This document shows, in pieces, positions 23,026 through 36,184 of a stretch of DNA of 64,000 nt (positions are counted from its first letter, which is position 1; every line of letters begins with the position of its first letter). The notes beneath the pieces are model-generated. The model worked only from the letters and a program-made list of their open reading frames with translations, had not been told where the DNA came from and ran no database searches. The position numbers were made by a program, and so were the translations under genes. This DNA comes from Sepiola atlantica (taxonomy: Eukaryota; Mollusca; Cephalopoda; Sepiida; Sepiolidae), in assembly GCA_963556195.1 (NCBI GenBank), contig OY744544.1, positions 50,266,825 to 50,330,824 on the forward strand. The letters are read 5' to 3'.

Positions 23026-23885
23026 TTGTTTATAGTAGATTGTTCACTCTTTAAATTGTTGCAGCTGGTAAGTTATTTGATTTAATTGAAAAGCATCTTC
23101 GTTTATTAAGAAATAGAATGTAATAATAGCTGTTGTTGTAATAATAATTATAATCATAGTAATTAATGGTGATGATGATAATGATAATAATAACAACAAT
23201 TATCCCAGCCGCGTATCAACTGCCATAGGGGGTTTAGAATCTCCAGCAAGCCATAGCGAACGCAACATCTCTAAGGATAGCAAATACCTGATTGAATGCA
23301 AAGACAGTTGTAAATAGCAGGTTGACATCTGGCATGGTTTAACTGCATTTCATGGCCAGGATTGAGTCGACAGCTTTAGATAGCAACTCTCCTAGAGATG
23401 GGATCTGAATAAAAAATACTATGCAAGGAAAACTTTACACAAATCATTCCTCATATTATTTCAATATGCCTGTTCAGAATAATCAAACTGAAAACGACGT
23501 ATGTGGGTCCAGAATGTTAAGTACGAGTCTCACGTTCAACGTGGAAACGAACTAGGCTTCTTAAGTCGTAATTCAGCGATACCCTAGAAACACTAACACT
23601 AAAACTAGAACCTATTCGACTCAAGCCTTAAATAGAATTGCGATGAAATGTAACTTGAAGAGTGGTTTTCCTAAGAGACGATATAGACAGCCAATGCACC
23701 AAAGCTGGAATGAGCTAGGCCTGTTTGAACTATCATAATTAATACCGACAAGACAATCTCGGGCGATTAGAACTAATCAATGGTTATCTGCTATTGAATT
23801 GAAGAACTAAAAAGAGAATAAAGAAAATTGAGAGAAAAGACTTAGACGAGCTTGGGGAGATAAATAAACTTGATGTAGTTAAAGA
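23026..23885. other. Non-coding stretch, possibly 5' part of LINE copy C
   Basis: No clear coding motif. A/G-rich sequence at 23800-23885 may already be the LINE copy C leader. Small ATA/ATG-type simple repeats lie near 23140-23200. Confidence 0.4.
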
Positions 23886-26041
23886 AAACTATATGGTAGA
23901 AAAAACAACAAACTCTGAGAACAACAATATTGTAACTAATGGAAATCAGGCTGTTTCCACAGATGCAATCGTAAAACATATGATAGAACATGGGATGACA
24001 GAAGAATATATTGACATTTTCAGCTTGTTAGACGAGAAGATAAGAGCTGACAATTTAGAACAGCCACCTAACCTGAGATTTGTCAATAAGAATAGACTTG
24101 AAACTCTCAAAACCAAAATAAATGATGTCTTGCCATTTTTATTAGTAAATAATCTTGATCAGTGTAATAAAGTTATTAAAGCTGCTGCCAATACTGTATC
24201 AAACATACTCGGAGTAGAAAACGGAAAAAAAGAAGTAAAGAAAATTCCATAGTTGAGGGAACGTTTAAATGGTCAGATAAAAAACTTAGAAAGGAGTTAT
24301 AGTGCAAACTGTCGAAAATGGCGAACTTAAAAGTCACAGCGCTTGTGAAAGACAAATTCGTCAGTTTTACATACACCAAAAAGGTTTCAAGTGTGTAAGT
24401 GAAGGACTGAAACAGCGGGTCATAGTTAAGACTGCCAAAGTTAAACGTTACAGCGACATAATTGAGCAGTATCGACAAAACAGACTGTTTGAGAACACCG
24501 AGAAATTCCTTTTTGAACTATAAGGAATTGAAAGACGGAATGACGTTATACCTGATGCTGGCCAATCAAGTGCATTCTGGAAAGGCATTTAGAAAAAGAA
24601 AGTAAAGCATCAAGATGACGCAGAATAGATTAAAGATATGAAAAGGAAGGTGGTAGAATGACAAACGAACATAACATTAATCGTTGAAATGATGAAAGAG
24701 AGGATTTAAAAGCTTTCAAATTAGAAAGCAGCTAGACATGACGTAGTCCAAGGATACGTGTTTAAAAACCTTCTGCTTTTCACCCACGTCTTGCAGAAAT
24801 GATAAATGGATGTTTGACGACAGGTAGCTTCCTTAAATGTCTGACCAAGTATACATAGTCTTGATCATAAAAGATGAAACAAAAGGAGGTGAAGTGACAA
24901 ACTTGCCTCTTAGTTATGTGGATAATTTCAACTAGCATATTGTATGAAAGTACTTATGTTCCTTTGGACCAAAACAAGTTGCTGCCTTAGGAACAGAAAA
25001 GCGAAAAACTGCCAAAAAGATCACATGGCACCAAAGATCAGCTTCTGATCGATAAAATGATCCTGAGAAACTTCTAACGAAGAACTACTAAGCTTGCCAT
25101 TGGGTGGGTAGATTATAAGAAAGCATTTAACACAAATGCCTAGGAATTTTCTGGAATAGCCCCCTAAAATTCAAATAGCTTTAAAGAATAGAATGGAGAA
25201 TTGGGCAACCAATTTAACTTAAAGAGGTGTTGCATTAGGTAAAGGGAAAATCAGGAGAGGGATTTTCTAGGGCGAAGCTTTTCCCCTTCGCTATTTGTCA
25301 TTAGTTTTATTTCAATAACACTTCTCTTACGTAATGTGAAAGCGGGATGTTGACTTGGGATGTGGACTTGGGATGTGGACTTGAGAACGGACTGTAGGAA
25401 TGCAGTCAATCACTTGGATGACCTTCAGGATTTGGAAAGAATAAAACCCAACTTGATACCCTAATGAACACGGTTAAATTATTTAGTGACGGCATACGAA
25501 TGGAATTTAGCATTACTAAATGTGCCATTCTTGTTGTAATAAGGGGTACACTTGTTCATTCAGATGGCCTGGAACGCCCAACAACAGATCTGATAAAGAA
25601 TGTAGACATACTTGAGAATTCTGAAGGCGGATAAGATTAAAAACAAGGACAATAAAAACCAGGTCACAGCTGAGTACAACAGAAGAGAAAGGAGTATTCT
25701 TTAATCACACCCCCACAGCCAAAATACAACATATGCTACTAATGCCAGATTAGTAGCTATCATTCAGTATACTATCGGTATACTTGATTGGAATGTAGAT
25801 GTACTAAAATGTTTCGATACCAAAACACGGAAAATTCTTACAATTTATGGAGCTTTTGCAAATAACGGAGATGCAGATCGAGTGCATCTACCTAGAAAGG
25901 CAAGGTCTACTTCGTGTTGAAGATGTTGTGAATATAGAATAAGGTTGTCTATATAATATATTTCTGAAAGTAATGAGATTCTTCTTCGTGAAATAAAAGG
26001 AGAAGAAAAACTAAGAATTAAGGTAAAGAGAATCAAAGGTT

Positions 26042-26094
<53 letters not shown>

Positions 26095-26860
26095 AACATT
26101 ATCTGGAAACGAAACTACAGTGTATTGTTTAAGAATACTGCTTTAGAGATAATTACAGTTGGAATTGGTTAGTATGGAGTGATCTCAAAAGATCTACTGA
26201 GAGCACCTTCATGACAGCCCAGAAACAAGCCACCCACACTAGGTTCATCAAACATTACATTGCCAAAACTGCAGAATCACCGATATGCCGATTGTGTAAT
26301 GAAAGAAAACAAACCTTAGCGCATATTGTACCTGAATGCCAAATGCTAGCACAACATCAGTATAAAAAAGAGAAACACAACAAAGTCACTCTAGTAAGAA
26401 TATATGCAAACTTTATGAATTGGACCACAATGAGAAGTGGTATGAGCATAAGCCAGAAGTGGCACAGGAGAACAACAATGTCAAACTTCTTTGGGGCATG
26501 CGTATACAGAGTGATAAGTTTCTTCAACATTCTAAACCCGACTTAATTTTTCTAAACAAAAACAAGAGAACTTGTTAAATCATTGATATAGCTTGCCCCT
26601 GGAGAAAGAACACGAAAAATAAATAAATATCAATATCTAAAATAGAAATGACTTAGACTTTGGAAATGTAAAGAAGTAAAGGTGATTCCCGTTTAATTGG
26701 GACAATAACGAAAAGCCACCATAAATGGCTTAAACAAATTGATGAGATAATTCTTTTAGAATTCTGCTAGGAACAGCGAAAGTGTTAAGGTACATCTTGA
26801 ATGATGTTCAAAAAAGAAAACTCTAACTAAAATCATCGCAAGTTGAACATGGTACGATGG
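23886..26860 (+). pseudogene. RLE-type LINE copy C: nearly full-length but heavily decayed
   Basis: The leading 119-codon frame (23893-24252) is an N-terminal region of no recognised domain. RT blocks then follow in several frames: SHGTKDQLLIDKMIL (about 25016), GWVDYKKAFN (about 25103), NHLDDLQ (about 25410, a mutated YMDD box) and NARLVAIIQYTIGILDW (about 25740). The frame at 26211-26546 holds a CCHC knuckle, C26-X2-C29-X8-H38-X4-C43, typical of the region just before the restriction-like endonuclease. LLGTAKVLRYILND near 26770-26810 matches the extreme C-terminus. A (GA)n tract lies inside. Many stops and shifts show it is an older, different subfamily from A, B, D and E. Confidence 0.75.
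26045..26093. repeat. (GA)n microsatellite inside LINE copy C
   Basis: About 24 GA units interrupting the element between RT and zinc knuckle. Confidence 0.97.
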
Positions 26861-26869
26861 AAGTGGGAA

Positions 26870-28385
26870 AATACAAAATCAAGTTAAATTAGAAACATGA
26901 AGAATTAAAACAGCAGCTAAATATGGAAGAACGAGACGATACAGATTCAAATCAGATCAGGTAAAATAATAGGACTTTTGAAAACAATGAAAACCAGTTT
27001 CATCAAAATATAAACGGAGGAAAACAACAAAAAACAACCAAACATGACAAAAACAAAACACTTCTGAGGCAATATATGGGGAAAACGACAAGACCACAGC
27101 AGAAATGCTGAACGGCTGAAAACATTAAATAAGAGTTTCGGGAAATTAGAAAAGGAAGAGTAACCGAAATTACTGATGAAACGTCCAAGACAACTCTAAA
27201 AATAAGGACAAATCCGACAGCCCAAGGCGACGATAAAATACATGCATACTGGTTTAAGAAATCCTCAAGAACAAAAAAATGTCAGAAACGAAAAAAGGGA
27301 CGCATGCCGTTCTATAGTTAGATAAAAAATATTCTTTAGGAAGTAAAATGAAAAAAATAACGTAGCCATGGCATTGATCGATTACAAGAAAGGTTACGCC
27401 AGAATCTTTCAAGTATGGATGATTGAATGTTGAAGTATTTACAAAGTATCCAATTAGATTATTGATTTTATTAAGATAGCAATGCAAATATGAAAACTTA
27501 CATTGACAGCTGAAGGACACCACCTGACATAGATAAGAATACAGGACAGCAGCTTCCAAAGAGACTGTTTATTAGCACCACTGTTTATCATAGCCATGAT
27601 GCCACTCAATAACATACTCAGGAAATGTGATGTCAGATAAAAATTCACAGACACAGAACAAAGAATAAACCACTTCATATATATGGACAAACTGAAGCTA
27701 TTTGCACAAAGCAAAATAGAACAGTAAAAGTTGATAAACACGACTAGAATCTTCAGCCATGGCATTCAAATATAGATCAGAATGAAAAGGTGTGCACTGC
27801 TAAAGATGAAAGGGGGAAATTAGAGACAGCGGATGACATTGAACTGCCCAACCAACATGATATTTGAGCACTTAGCCTACCAATGAGTTTTGAAAGCTGT
27901 TACCATCAAATCAGCAAAAATCAAATTGAAGATTGGAAAATCATACTTGAAAAGAACTAGAAAACTCTTAGAAACATAATTATATAGCAGGAATCTAGTA
28001 AAAGAAATAATCACCTCGGCAGTATACCAAGTAGATATTCTGGTCCATTCATAAGTTGGACAAAATAATAACTTATATATTAGCTGATACCACACAAAAT
28101 AGCCATGATGGGTCAAGGAGGATCGAAAGACTCTTCTTCCACGGTCTTTCCATCGTTTTTTACAATTGATTTGTCGGTGGCAATAAGCTTCTCCAAGTTA
28201 CCAGCCCTCCACTGGAAAAGTGCTGAACTATAACAGCGCAAAATAATTTGCAATGGTTATCTAAAGAGTTGGAGATAACTGGAAATCTGGAGACAACTTG
28301 TCACCAAGATTCTAGGGAACACCATCGATTATCATCAGTGAGCAATTACTGATAATGACCTATGCGATGACTCATAGTTAATGCA
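26870..28385 (+). pseudogene. RLE-type LINE copy D: decayed reverse transcriptase
   Basis: RVTEITDETSKTTLK (about 27155) and IHAYWFKKS (about 27238) open the RT. ALIDYKKGYARI follows at about 27370. The YMDD box has become YMDK near 27680, losing the second catalytic Asp. KSYLKRTRKLLET and LYSRNLVKEI match copy B's thumb. Multiple stops occur. The 3' UTR (ACCACACAAAATAG at about 28089; CCTCCACTGGAAAAG at about 28207) is followed by a degenerate 3' end, GATGACTCATAGTTAATGCA, and a trinucleotide array. Confidence 0.8.
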
Positions 28386-28409
28386 TACTACTACTACTAG
28401 TAGTAGTAG

Positions 28410-28444
<35 letters not shown>

Positions 28445-28470
28445 ATAATAATAATTATAATAATAATCAT
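28386..28470. repeat. Compound trinucleotide array (TAC)/(TAG)/(TAA)
   Basis: ACTACTACTACTAGTAGTAG is followed by TAGTACTACTAC: a TAC array that flips to TAG and back, forming a palindrome, then TAA/ATA units. It replaces the (TAA)n found at the other LINE boundaries. Confidence 0.93.
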
Positions 28471-30022
28471 AATAATTTAAACATACATTAATGAAGAAAC
28501 GATTAAGGTAAGCCTTAGGAAACTGACAAACTGGAAAGCACCAGACCATGATGGAATGCATGCGTACTGGTTTAAAAAATTAACGACCCTACATGTAACA
28601 CAAGTGCAGCAAATGAGAGGATGTATCCACACACCAGACGTAGAAGAGTGGATGACCAAAGGAAAGACAACGCTAATACAAAAAGATGCCAACAAGGGAA
28701 CGATTACAAGCAACTACAGGCCAATAACTTGTTTACCAACAATGTAGAAATTCTAATTGCACAACTAAGAGAACAAATCTACCACTCCCTGAACAATTAT
28801 GGACTGCTCCACGAGGAACAAAAGGGATGCCTGAAAGGGAAAATAGGGACGCATGATTTATTATACATAGATAAAATGTCCTGGAAAACGTAAAATGCAG
28901 GGAAAAAATATGCATTGCATGGATTGATTACAAGAAATTCTGCACTAGAATCCCTCAGGCATGTATAATTAAATGCTTAAACATATACAAGATACTCGAC
29001 ATGATTATCATTATTGGGAAAGCGATGGAAACATTGAGACTAGCACTGGCAGCTGAAAGAGAACATCTGATTGAAATACAAAATACATAGAATCATTTTC
29101 CAAGAAGACTCTTTATCACTACTCATGTTTATCATAGCCAATCAACTACATACTCAGGAAATGTGATGCCGAATACAAGTTTACAGACACAAGCTAAAGA
29201 ATAAACCACTTCATGTACATGGCCGACCTGAAACTATTTGCAAAAAGCAAAATTGAAACTGGAAAAGCTGATAAATAGGATGAAAATCTTCAGATAAGAG
29301 ATTCAAATGTAATTCGGAATGGAAACGTGTGTGCTGCTAGAAATGAAAAGAGGAAATTTGGTGACGACAAAGGCTAGCGAACAAAATAGCTATAAATATT
29401 TGTGGGCGTTGAAAGAAGACATCATTAAATCTACGTGAATTAAAGAGAAGATTGAACACTAATATTTGTGAAGAAAAAGGAAACTCTTAGAAACGAAATT
29501 ATATAGCAGAAATCTCGTAAAAAGAATAAACATCTGGTCAGTAATACTAATAACCTAGTCTGGACCATTCATGGGCGAGACTAAAGAAGAACTCAGGCAC
29601 ATTGACAAGATAACTAGGAAATTAATAACCATGCACAACGCATTACACCCAAAAGACGATACGGATAGACTCTCTGTGAAAAAGAATGAAAGGGGGAGAG
29701 GACTGGTAAGCATAGAAGACTGTGTGTAAGACAAAAAATGAGCTTGAGAAATACATAACTCAGAACACAGAAAGATTAATCACCGCAGCAAATGATACCG
29801 TCCCAATTAACAGTTCTGGAAGCACCGAACTCACATACAAAAATACAAGAAAAGAAAAGTGAGAAGTAGAACATCTACATCGACGTTTCATAAGAATGAC
29901 AAGAGAAGAGACCCAGGAAAATAACTGGATATGGCTAAGAAATGGCACTTGAACGAAGAAACGGTATCCTTACTGACGGCTTCACAGAACAATGCGATGA
30001 CTTGTGTGATAACTCCTAGTGA
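28471..30022 (+). pseudogene. RLE-type LINE copy E: decayed reverse transcriptase, internally deleted
   Basis: TYINEETIKVSLRKLTNWKA (from about 28480) and GMHAYWFKKL (about 28555) lead to WMTKGKTTLIQKDANKG and YRPITCLPTM, the RT fingers region, in one open frame to about 28747. AWIDYKKF lies at about 28918. The active-site box reads YMAD near 29214 (first Asp lost). RRKRKLLETKLYSRNLVKRI is near copy B's thumb. NWIWLRNGT near 29920 marks the start of the zinc-knuckle region. The sequence then jumps to the terminal GTGATAACTCCTAGTGAGTA. The missing part parallels that in copy B. Confidence 0.82.
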
Positions 30023-30027
30023 GTACA

Positions 30028-30092
<65 letters not shown>
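30023..30092. repeat. (TAA)n microsatellite, 3' tail of LINE copy E
   Basis: About 23 TAA units after the conserved LINE 3' end. Confidence 0.97.
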
Positions 30093-30094
<2 letters not shown>

Positions 30095-33000
30095 TAAAAT
30101 AAACGAAGAAGAAAAAGAAAGTGAGAATTATGTGTTTTCGCTTCAATCTTATTTACAACAAGAATTTGTAGTTTAGTTATTTATTAAACCCTGGCCAGGG
30201 AACACATTTCTTTAAACCGCTGCACTAGATTACCATTAACATATACGTGTACCCCCTTCAATTCGTCGAAAAGCTTACAGATAACCTAAACCCTAACCCG
30301 CTCTGTCTCAGGTCTAGTTGGGAAAAGATATTTTTCGAGTAGCTACTTCTCGCTCGTGACGTTACAACAAGACGAACTTACCTCCTGCCTTATCATGTAT
30401 CGCAATATACAAAATTTAGATATTTATGAAAAAGTTAAATTTTTATTAATTTTTATCGTGCATTTTTTTCTGAGTGTTAGCAGTGTTCTTTCGTGTAAAA
30501 AGCATTTATCCTTACTTATTATTCGAGCAGCATTAGATATTTGCAAGAATTGCATTTTAGCAATTTGGGAGAATTTTCTCTCTAAGGGAAACAGCCCAGA
30601 GATTTATCGAAAATGTTGGATTAATCAAGTATTTATTCAGAGAATTTGATACAAAATTTTGTGCAAAACTAATGAATCGATTTTTAAAAACTAAAAAAAT
30701 AATGTAATAATGGAACAATGAGTTGTCGAGAAAGTACTGACACCCAATCCCTCTATAATGACTTATCCCGAGTAGCATACCAACGAAGACATGCTAGAGT
30801 ACGACGTTATTACGAATACAGTCGAGCCGTTCCCCGTATACATTACAAGCCAGTTACTCAATTTACCTATTGCATTGTTCATTTACATTAAACATAACTT
30901 GTTACATTTGTACGCTGGCCGATCGAGTTATTATTAAATTGCCTTCGGCTAAAATTACAAAATAATGAAAAAACGAATTGTGACATAATAAATGAAAGAC
31001 AACAAATAACATTGTTTCTTTTAGAATGTTTCGCAAAATGTTGAATTACCAGGTTGATTTGTTGATGGATATGTTTGGAGTACTATCCAATGATTAAAGA
31101 TTTAATTATTTTATTATTTTCCCAACTTTTGTCAAGTTGTGTTTATATGACTAGACATATCGTATCTAATAATGTTTGTAGCCAATGAGACTAACAGGAA
31201 GACACGGGAAGAGGCGTATTCTCCGGTTAATTGATAATTCCACATCATTGGTTTTGATTGCAACAAACCTTGACAATATGACTTCCTTCATTACGGGTCG
31301 AAGTTCCGATGTTCGAAATGTCCGTTCATGTCTCAAGGCTTTGGTGTCAATAACCGCCTTTCCCCCATCGACTTGCGTCAGATTTCATCAGATTCGGGTT
31401 AAACTATTATCAGGTCAATAGTTGAAAAAATACGCTGACAACCAAGACAAAGCGACACTTGCTTTTGTTATCAAAATTCTATGTAAATCCTGTTCTCTAT
31501 ATAAGAATCGCGATGGAAATACAAAACTTGTATTTCAAACTGAAGTGTGACAGGCAAAAATGTCATTAAACACTTAAGCATGATATCTTAACGTTACGGC
31601 TATATAAAACTAAAGATTGACAAACTGATGAAAATTAAATTTCAAACACCAGCGTGACATACAAATGGGTAAGGAGAGATAGTTTAAAATAAAAAGTACG
31701 AAGACAAATAGAATTTGACTATTACTTCGGTCGTAAATTTATGTATGTATTATGTATGTATTATGTATGTAGTATGTATTATTTATGTATGTATGTTAGT
31801 AATGCAAGTATATTGTTTTTGTTTTGTTTTTCACATTTTATCTGAGTTAGCTTTGCCCAAGGAACTGAGAGCAAATATAGCATTACGCAAAAGAGAAGGC
31901 GACGATGGTATGACCCAGATGATATGACCCAGAAATCGGTGGTGAATATGTTATGCCCTAAAGGATAGGAATTAATTAATGTTGTTTAATTATAAAAATA
32001 TAATGGAAATGTATGTTCTATGTGTAATAGTAACAAACGCATCTTTAATGTTAACATGTTAATATCCACTTAATTAAGCTATGTATATTGAAGATAATAT
32101 TGATAATTTCTTGCTATTTCTTACCCCTGAAAGATCGACGTCTAAAAAATGTTTCCAGAAGCCACCCCCACATCTATTACCTATGATTGGAGAAATGTGG
32201 CTACGGCCTGTCGCACGATACGCTCTGTTGTAAGAGAATGTTGAGGGTACTTAATGGATGTCTTTGTAAGATTTGTAAAGGATAGAGTAAAATTATATTT
32301 CTAATTCACAGAAAACGGGTTCTTGATTCCACTTGTTAATAAGAATACATTTGAGGAAAAAGAGTGTGTCCAAATTCTCAATGCTGTTTGAAACACACGG
32401 ATGACAGCCGGTTGGGGACATTACCAAGGAAAACAGACATATTGGAATATTCGGTTCGGTACCTGCACGCAATTTAGACCAGCTCAAAACTTAATTAAGA
32501 ATGGATCTAATTAAATGAACTTGCATTGTTAGGTCCTACTATCCCCACAAAAGATATTGAACCTTTTGTAATTCTTATATTATTATATATTGTTAATAGG
32601 TCCAGAATTATTATTAACCAAAACAAGGTTTGCTCTTTGTTTCTATAAGCGAGCGGTTTTATTTTCTTCAGCCGAGTCGACGAAATATAACACAGCTTAT
32701 TAACTTTAGAAGAAAGGGGCACTTATTTTCCTTATACCTAAGAAACAAGACCCGTAAAGGGACAGATAAATACGACTTATCATTGGGCGGAACCATGATT
32801 TAATAATAATAGTTTAAAACAAAATGATTCATTTATTTTTTAAATGTCATTGTCTTCAAAATTAGTTTCTTAAATACATAGCTCTTTGAAAGAGAAGTCT
32901 ATTTTCCACCAACCGCAATGATGACAATAGAATTTACCCGCACGCCACCAATGAGCTATTCTGCAAGATCTTATTTTGTTTAGCGAAACGCATGCTTTAT

Positions 33001-33390
33001 AGACATTTAATATACTGATTGACTCCAATAAATAGCAACATTTTGTTTTCTGGTGGTTTTGTGCTAGGTTAGATCTACTCTACAACATACTAAAAGTTGG
33101 ATAAGATCCGAGTATGGGAAGGTGTCACATTATAATGATGACTTTGCTCGTTTAGAAGTAATTTTCCCTTTACATGTGAGGCACTAACTCGGTCAGTTTA
33201 CATGATGAATCTATACGTCTTGGATTTTTACCCAAGTTTTCAGGGTCAATCTGTCAGATGAAAGCGTTACCAGTGATGCCGAATAAACCCTTACACGATA
33301 TCAATGGGTATTCTTACACGCATTACCCTTGTTTTATCCACCCTGATTTACTTACGTCACAGTGATTTTTCAAAACTTTTAACTTCTCAT
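30093..33390. other. Non-coding stretch
   Basis: ORFs at 30356-30649, 31185-31421 and 32293-32487 have no recognised domain. A short ATGT-type microsatellite lies at 31739-31800. CCTAAACCCTAACCC occurs once near 30285. Otherwise nothing is seen. Confidence 0.5.
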
Positions 33391-33394
33391 CATC

Positions 33395-34655
33395 ATTATC
33401 CACTGAATCATTTTTCATATGTCACAATTTCCTTCTTCGCAATGCCCACATGAACTTCTAGTCAATGCTTCCTGCATGTACACCTTAACTTATTGCATCC
33501 TTCTGAACAGTTGCAATGATTTATCTGAACTAGTGCATATAGAGCATGGCTTTTGATCGTCATCACCGGAACAAGCTTTCTCCCATCCACCTTCCAACCC
33601 CACTCAGATGGCACCATTTAATCACTACATCCCATCCAATCCATAATCTGGTAGTAAGTCAACAAATAATGAAGTTTACAGGCAGAGGGCGTTAGTGGGA
33701 GTCTTAACTCTCGCAACTTTATTGCAGAGCATATTGTGTATAATAGATGCCAGGGAGTTTTTCTCTATCCACATTGAACAAAACTACCATTGCCTTGCAA
33801 CCCTTGGTTTCCACAACATGCTGGTTTTGCTTGGTAGAGAAAATGCTTTTTAACAGTCTGTCATTGTCTTTTCTCTCTTGACGATTCGTTGGTACCCCGA
33901 CGTCTTTCCTATTCTGAATACCTGGACACCGACTCGCATCCTGTAAAGGCATGCGGGAACAACAGATCATTACAAACTGCTTCGCCAAACACCTCATTGA
34001 GAACCTTGCTATTGTAGATGTAGAATATTGTCTTGCCAGAGTTTTAAAAAATGCAGTACATTTAGAAACATATGCACGGAACAGCAAGAGAAGGTTTGTA
34101 TCTTCTCTAATGAGAGTGGTTGATTTGAAAGCATACATATTGATGGCTGCCTTTGCAATCTCAACATCGGCATCCTCTTAAATAACGTCACAGCTTTTCT
34201 GACACATTTGTTCCATGATCGTTGAATCAGCGCCTGATTGTTTGCCACATTTGACAAGAAGTCTACCTATTTTTCAGCAAATTTTATTACCTCGGTAATT
34301 ATCACCTTTCTGTCATTCAGCTTTCGACTTCGCCGCTGATGAGTACACCCCTTTATAATGGTCAAACCTCATAACCATCAAACTCGACAGATGATCTCCC
34401 ATTATGTTAAACAGTAAATGAGTCATAATCATTTGCAATCGAACTTTTGATACTCCCCTACTTCCATTTCAAACGGTAAAGAAGAGCTCATCTGTCTAGT
34501 GCATTGCGCTTTCTGACTGGAACGGTTTGTGTCACAGCACTGTCCAATTTTGTTTCAGCATCATTTCTGAGAGCTGCTGGCAGCTGTGGTTTGTCTGCTT
34601 GACTCAATATGCGCTTTCATTCAAACAAAGACATCGGGTAGAGACAGAGTCTATA
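33395..34655 (-). pseudogene. Decayed copy of a multi-copy invertebrate PIN-like/Cys-rich-tail protein
   Basis: Minus-strand translation from about 34620 downward gives, across several frames, KADKPQLPAALRNDAETKLD, ALLYRLKWK, VEFDGYE, NNQALIQRSW, DADVEIAKAAINM, DTNLLLLF, VFGEAVCNDLLFPHAFTGCE, EWGWKVDGRKLVPV and CNCSEGCNKLRCTCRKH. This ordered set (LLHR-W block, VVFDGY, DADVxIxKxA, DDTDLLVLL, FxHAFTGCD, EWGW, then a Cys-rich C-X-C tail) is what I know from large families of uncharacterised proteins in molluscs, insects and cnidarians, probably transposon-borne and with PIN-like acidic residues. Here DDTD is altered to EDTN, and several frameshifts and stops are present, so it is a pseudogene. 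The intronless layout suggests a retro- or transposon copy. Confidence 0.78.
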
Positions 34656-35242
34656 GGACATGAGATGATCCAACCTTAGATCACCTATCTGTAAGTCCAC
34701 GAGGAAACTATGGAATGAAAATACTGGGTCAGCACTACAATCTGCAATCTCTCCCTGTAACTGCACTCCTTTACTTTACTTATTAGTTTTGTGTAGATTT
34801 TCTTTTTTTATCAGAAACGCATTGGACGCTCCATTAATAATCTGGGAGTTTTTTTACAACAAATATCGTGATTAAACACAATCGATAAATTTACAAGACT
34901 TATAGAGTGATATGACTGCTGGGAAGAAGAAAGTTTATTCATATTAAATAATACTAACATCAATTGTGAATGTCAACTTGTAAGTGCGAGTCTTTCAAAG
35001 AAATACAGCTTGTAAATAAAAGAAAAAGAAAACAAATAAAAGCTGCGGGGTTTGCGATCAAATTACTACTACTACTAATAATAATAATATTAATAATAAA
35101 ACATTTATAATTCTTCAAACATTGCATAGCATCTTTCAACTTCTATTATTTCAGTCAATAATTTAATTTCAAACTTTAACAAAATATTTCATACACATAC
35201 ATACATTAAATAAATAAACATAAATATATAAAAACAGAACCA
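34656..35242. other. Non-coding stretch
   Basis: Nothing recognised beyond a short TAC/TAA tract near 35065-35100. Confidence 0.5.
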
Positions 35243-35279
35243 ACACACACACACGCACACACACACACACACACACACG

Positions 35280-35311
<32 letters not shown>
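35243..35311. repeat. (CA)n then (TA)n microsatellite
   Basis: ACACAC with two ACGC interruptions passes into about 14 TA units and directly abuts the foldback-type terminus at 35312. Confidence 0.95.
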
Positions 35312-35314
<3 letters not shown>

Positions 35315-35402
35315 AAAATTAAAATAGGAAAACCAAAAATATTATTTATGTATTCATAAACTTCTTTATTTCAAGACTTCCTCATGTTAATTTATCTGAG
35401 AA
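35312..35402 (+). repeat. Terminus related to the foldback element at 59496
   Basis: GGAAAATTAAAATAGGAAAA, TTATGTATTCATAAACTTCT, TTATTTCAAGACTTCCTCAT aligns block by block with the left arm at 59497-59582 (GGGAAATGAAAATG; ATATATTCATCACCGTTTCG; TTATTGTAAGACTTCCTCAG). No matching inverted right arm is seen nearby, so it is a solo, diverged end. Confidence 0.65.
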
Positions 35403-35445
35403 AATAACACACACGTACCAATGTTTGAAACAGTAGCAGTAGGAG

Positions 35446-35446
<1 letters not shown>

Positions 35447-35511
<65 letters not shown>
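35447..35511. repeat. (TA)n microsatellite
   Basis: About 32 TA units. Confidence 0.97.
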
Positions 35512-35512
<1 letters not shown>

Positions 35513-36180
35513 CATCAAAATATATTTATATTGTCACCATTCTTCATGTGAATTCTTTTCTATGTATTTCGACATGCAGTTATTTTCTGTCAAGACTTCT
35601 TCAACTGTTACAAATCTTCTTTTCCTTTGTCTTTGGAATAATATGTTTTCCTATTACTATTAAATGAACTACTACTCTAATGGTCAGCAATGTTTTCTAA
35701 ATACTATATATTTCTCTTGACTTTGCTGTGAAACGCGCATAAGATATAGAAAAAGTTATTAAATTTAAAAAAAAATTAAAAATGTTTGCTTGTGAGATGA
35801 TGAAGAAATACAGATATTCACAGAAATATGAAAATAAAGAAATTCATAAATATACGTATTAACCAGCTCCAATCTTAAAATACATGAAAATGTAGATCAA
35901 ATTCTCTGAAATATTTCATCATGTCGACTCAAAAATATCTTTTTAAATTCATTAGTTTTTACCATTCTTTAAATTTAAATTCATCAAGTATTCTAAATTA
36001 GTACTTTTATTCAGATGATGGGACAGTTTCTTTCAAAACTATATAATTCCATTAGCAATGGATTATAATTGAATAGTACATGTAGATTTTGAAAACCAGC
36101 CTTGAATCTAAGCTTTAACTTGTATGGAGGCAAGTAAATAGACAATTGCCAACACCACCTGCTTCTTTCTGAGAAATGGG
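35512..36180. other. Non-coding stretch
   Basis: Nothing recognised. Confidence 0.5.
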
Positions 36181-36184
36181 TGGG

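Noticed and set aside
28386..28445. CRISPR-like or other regularly spaced array
   Set aside because: It is a trinucleotide microsatellite with no spacers; no CRISPR array is present in this eukaryotic window.
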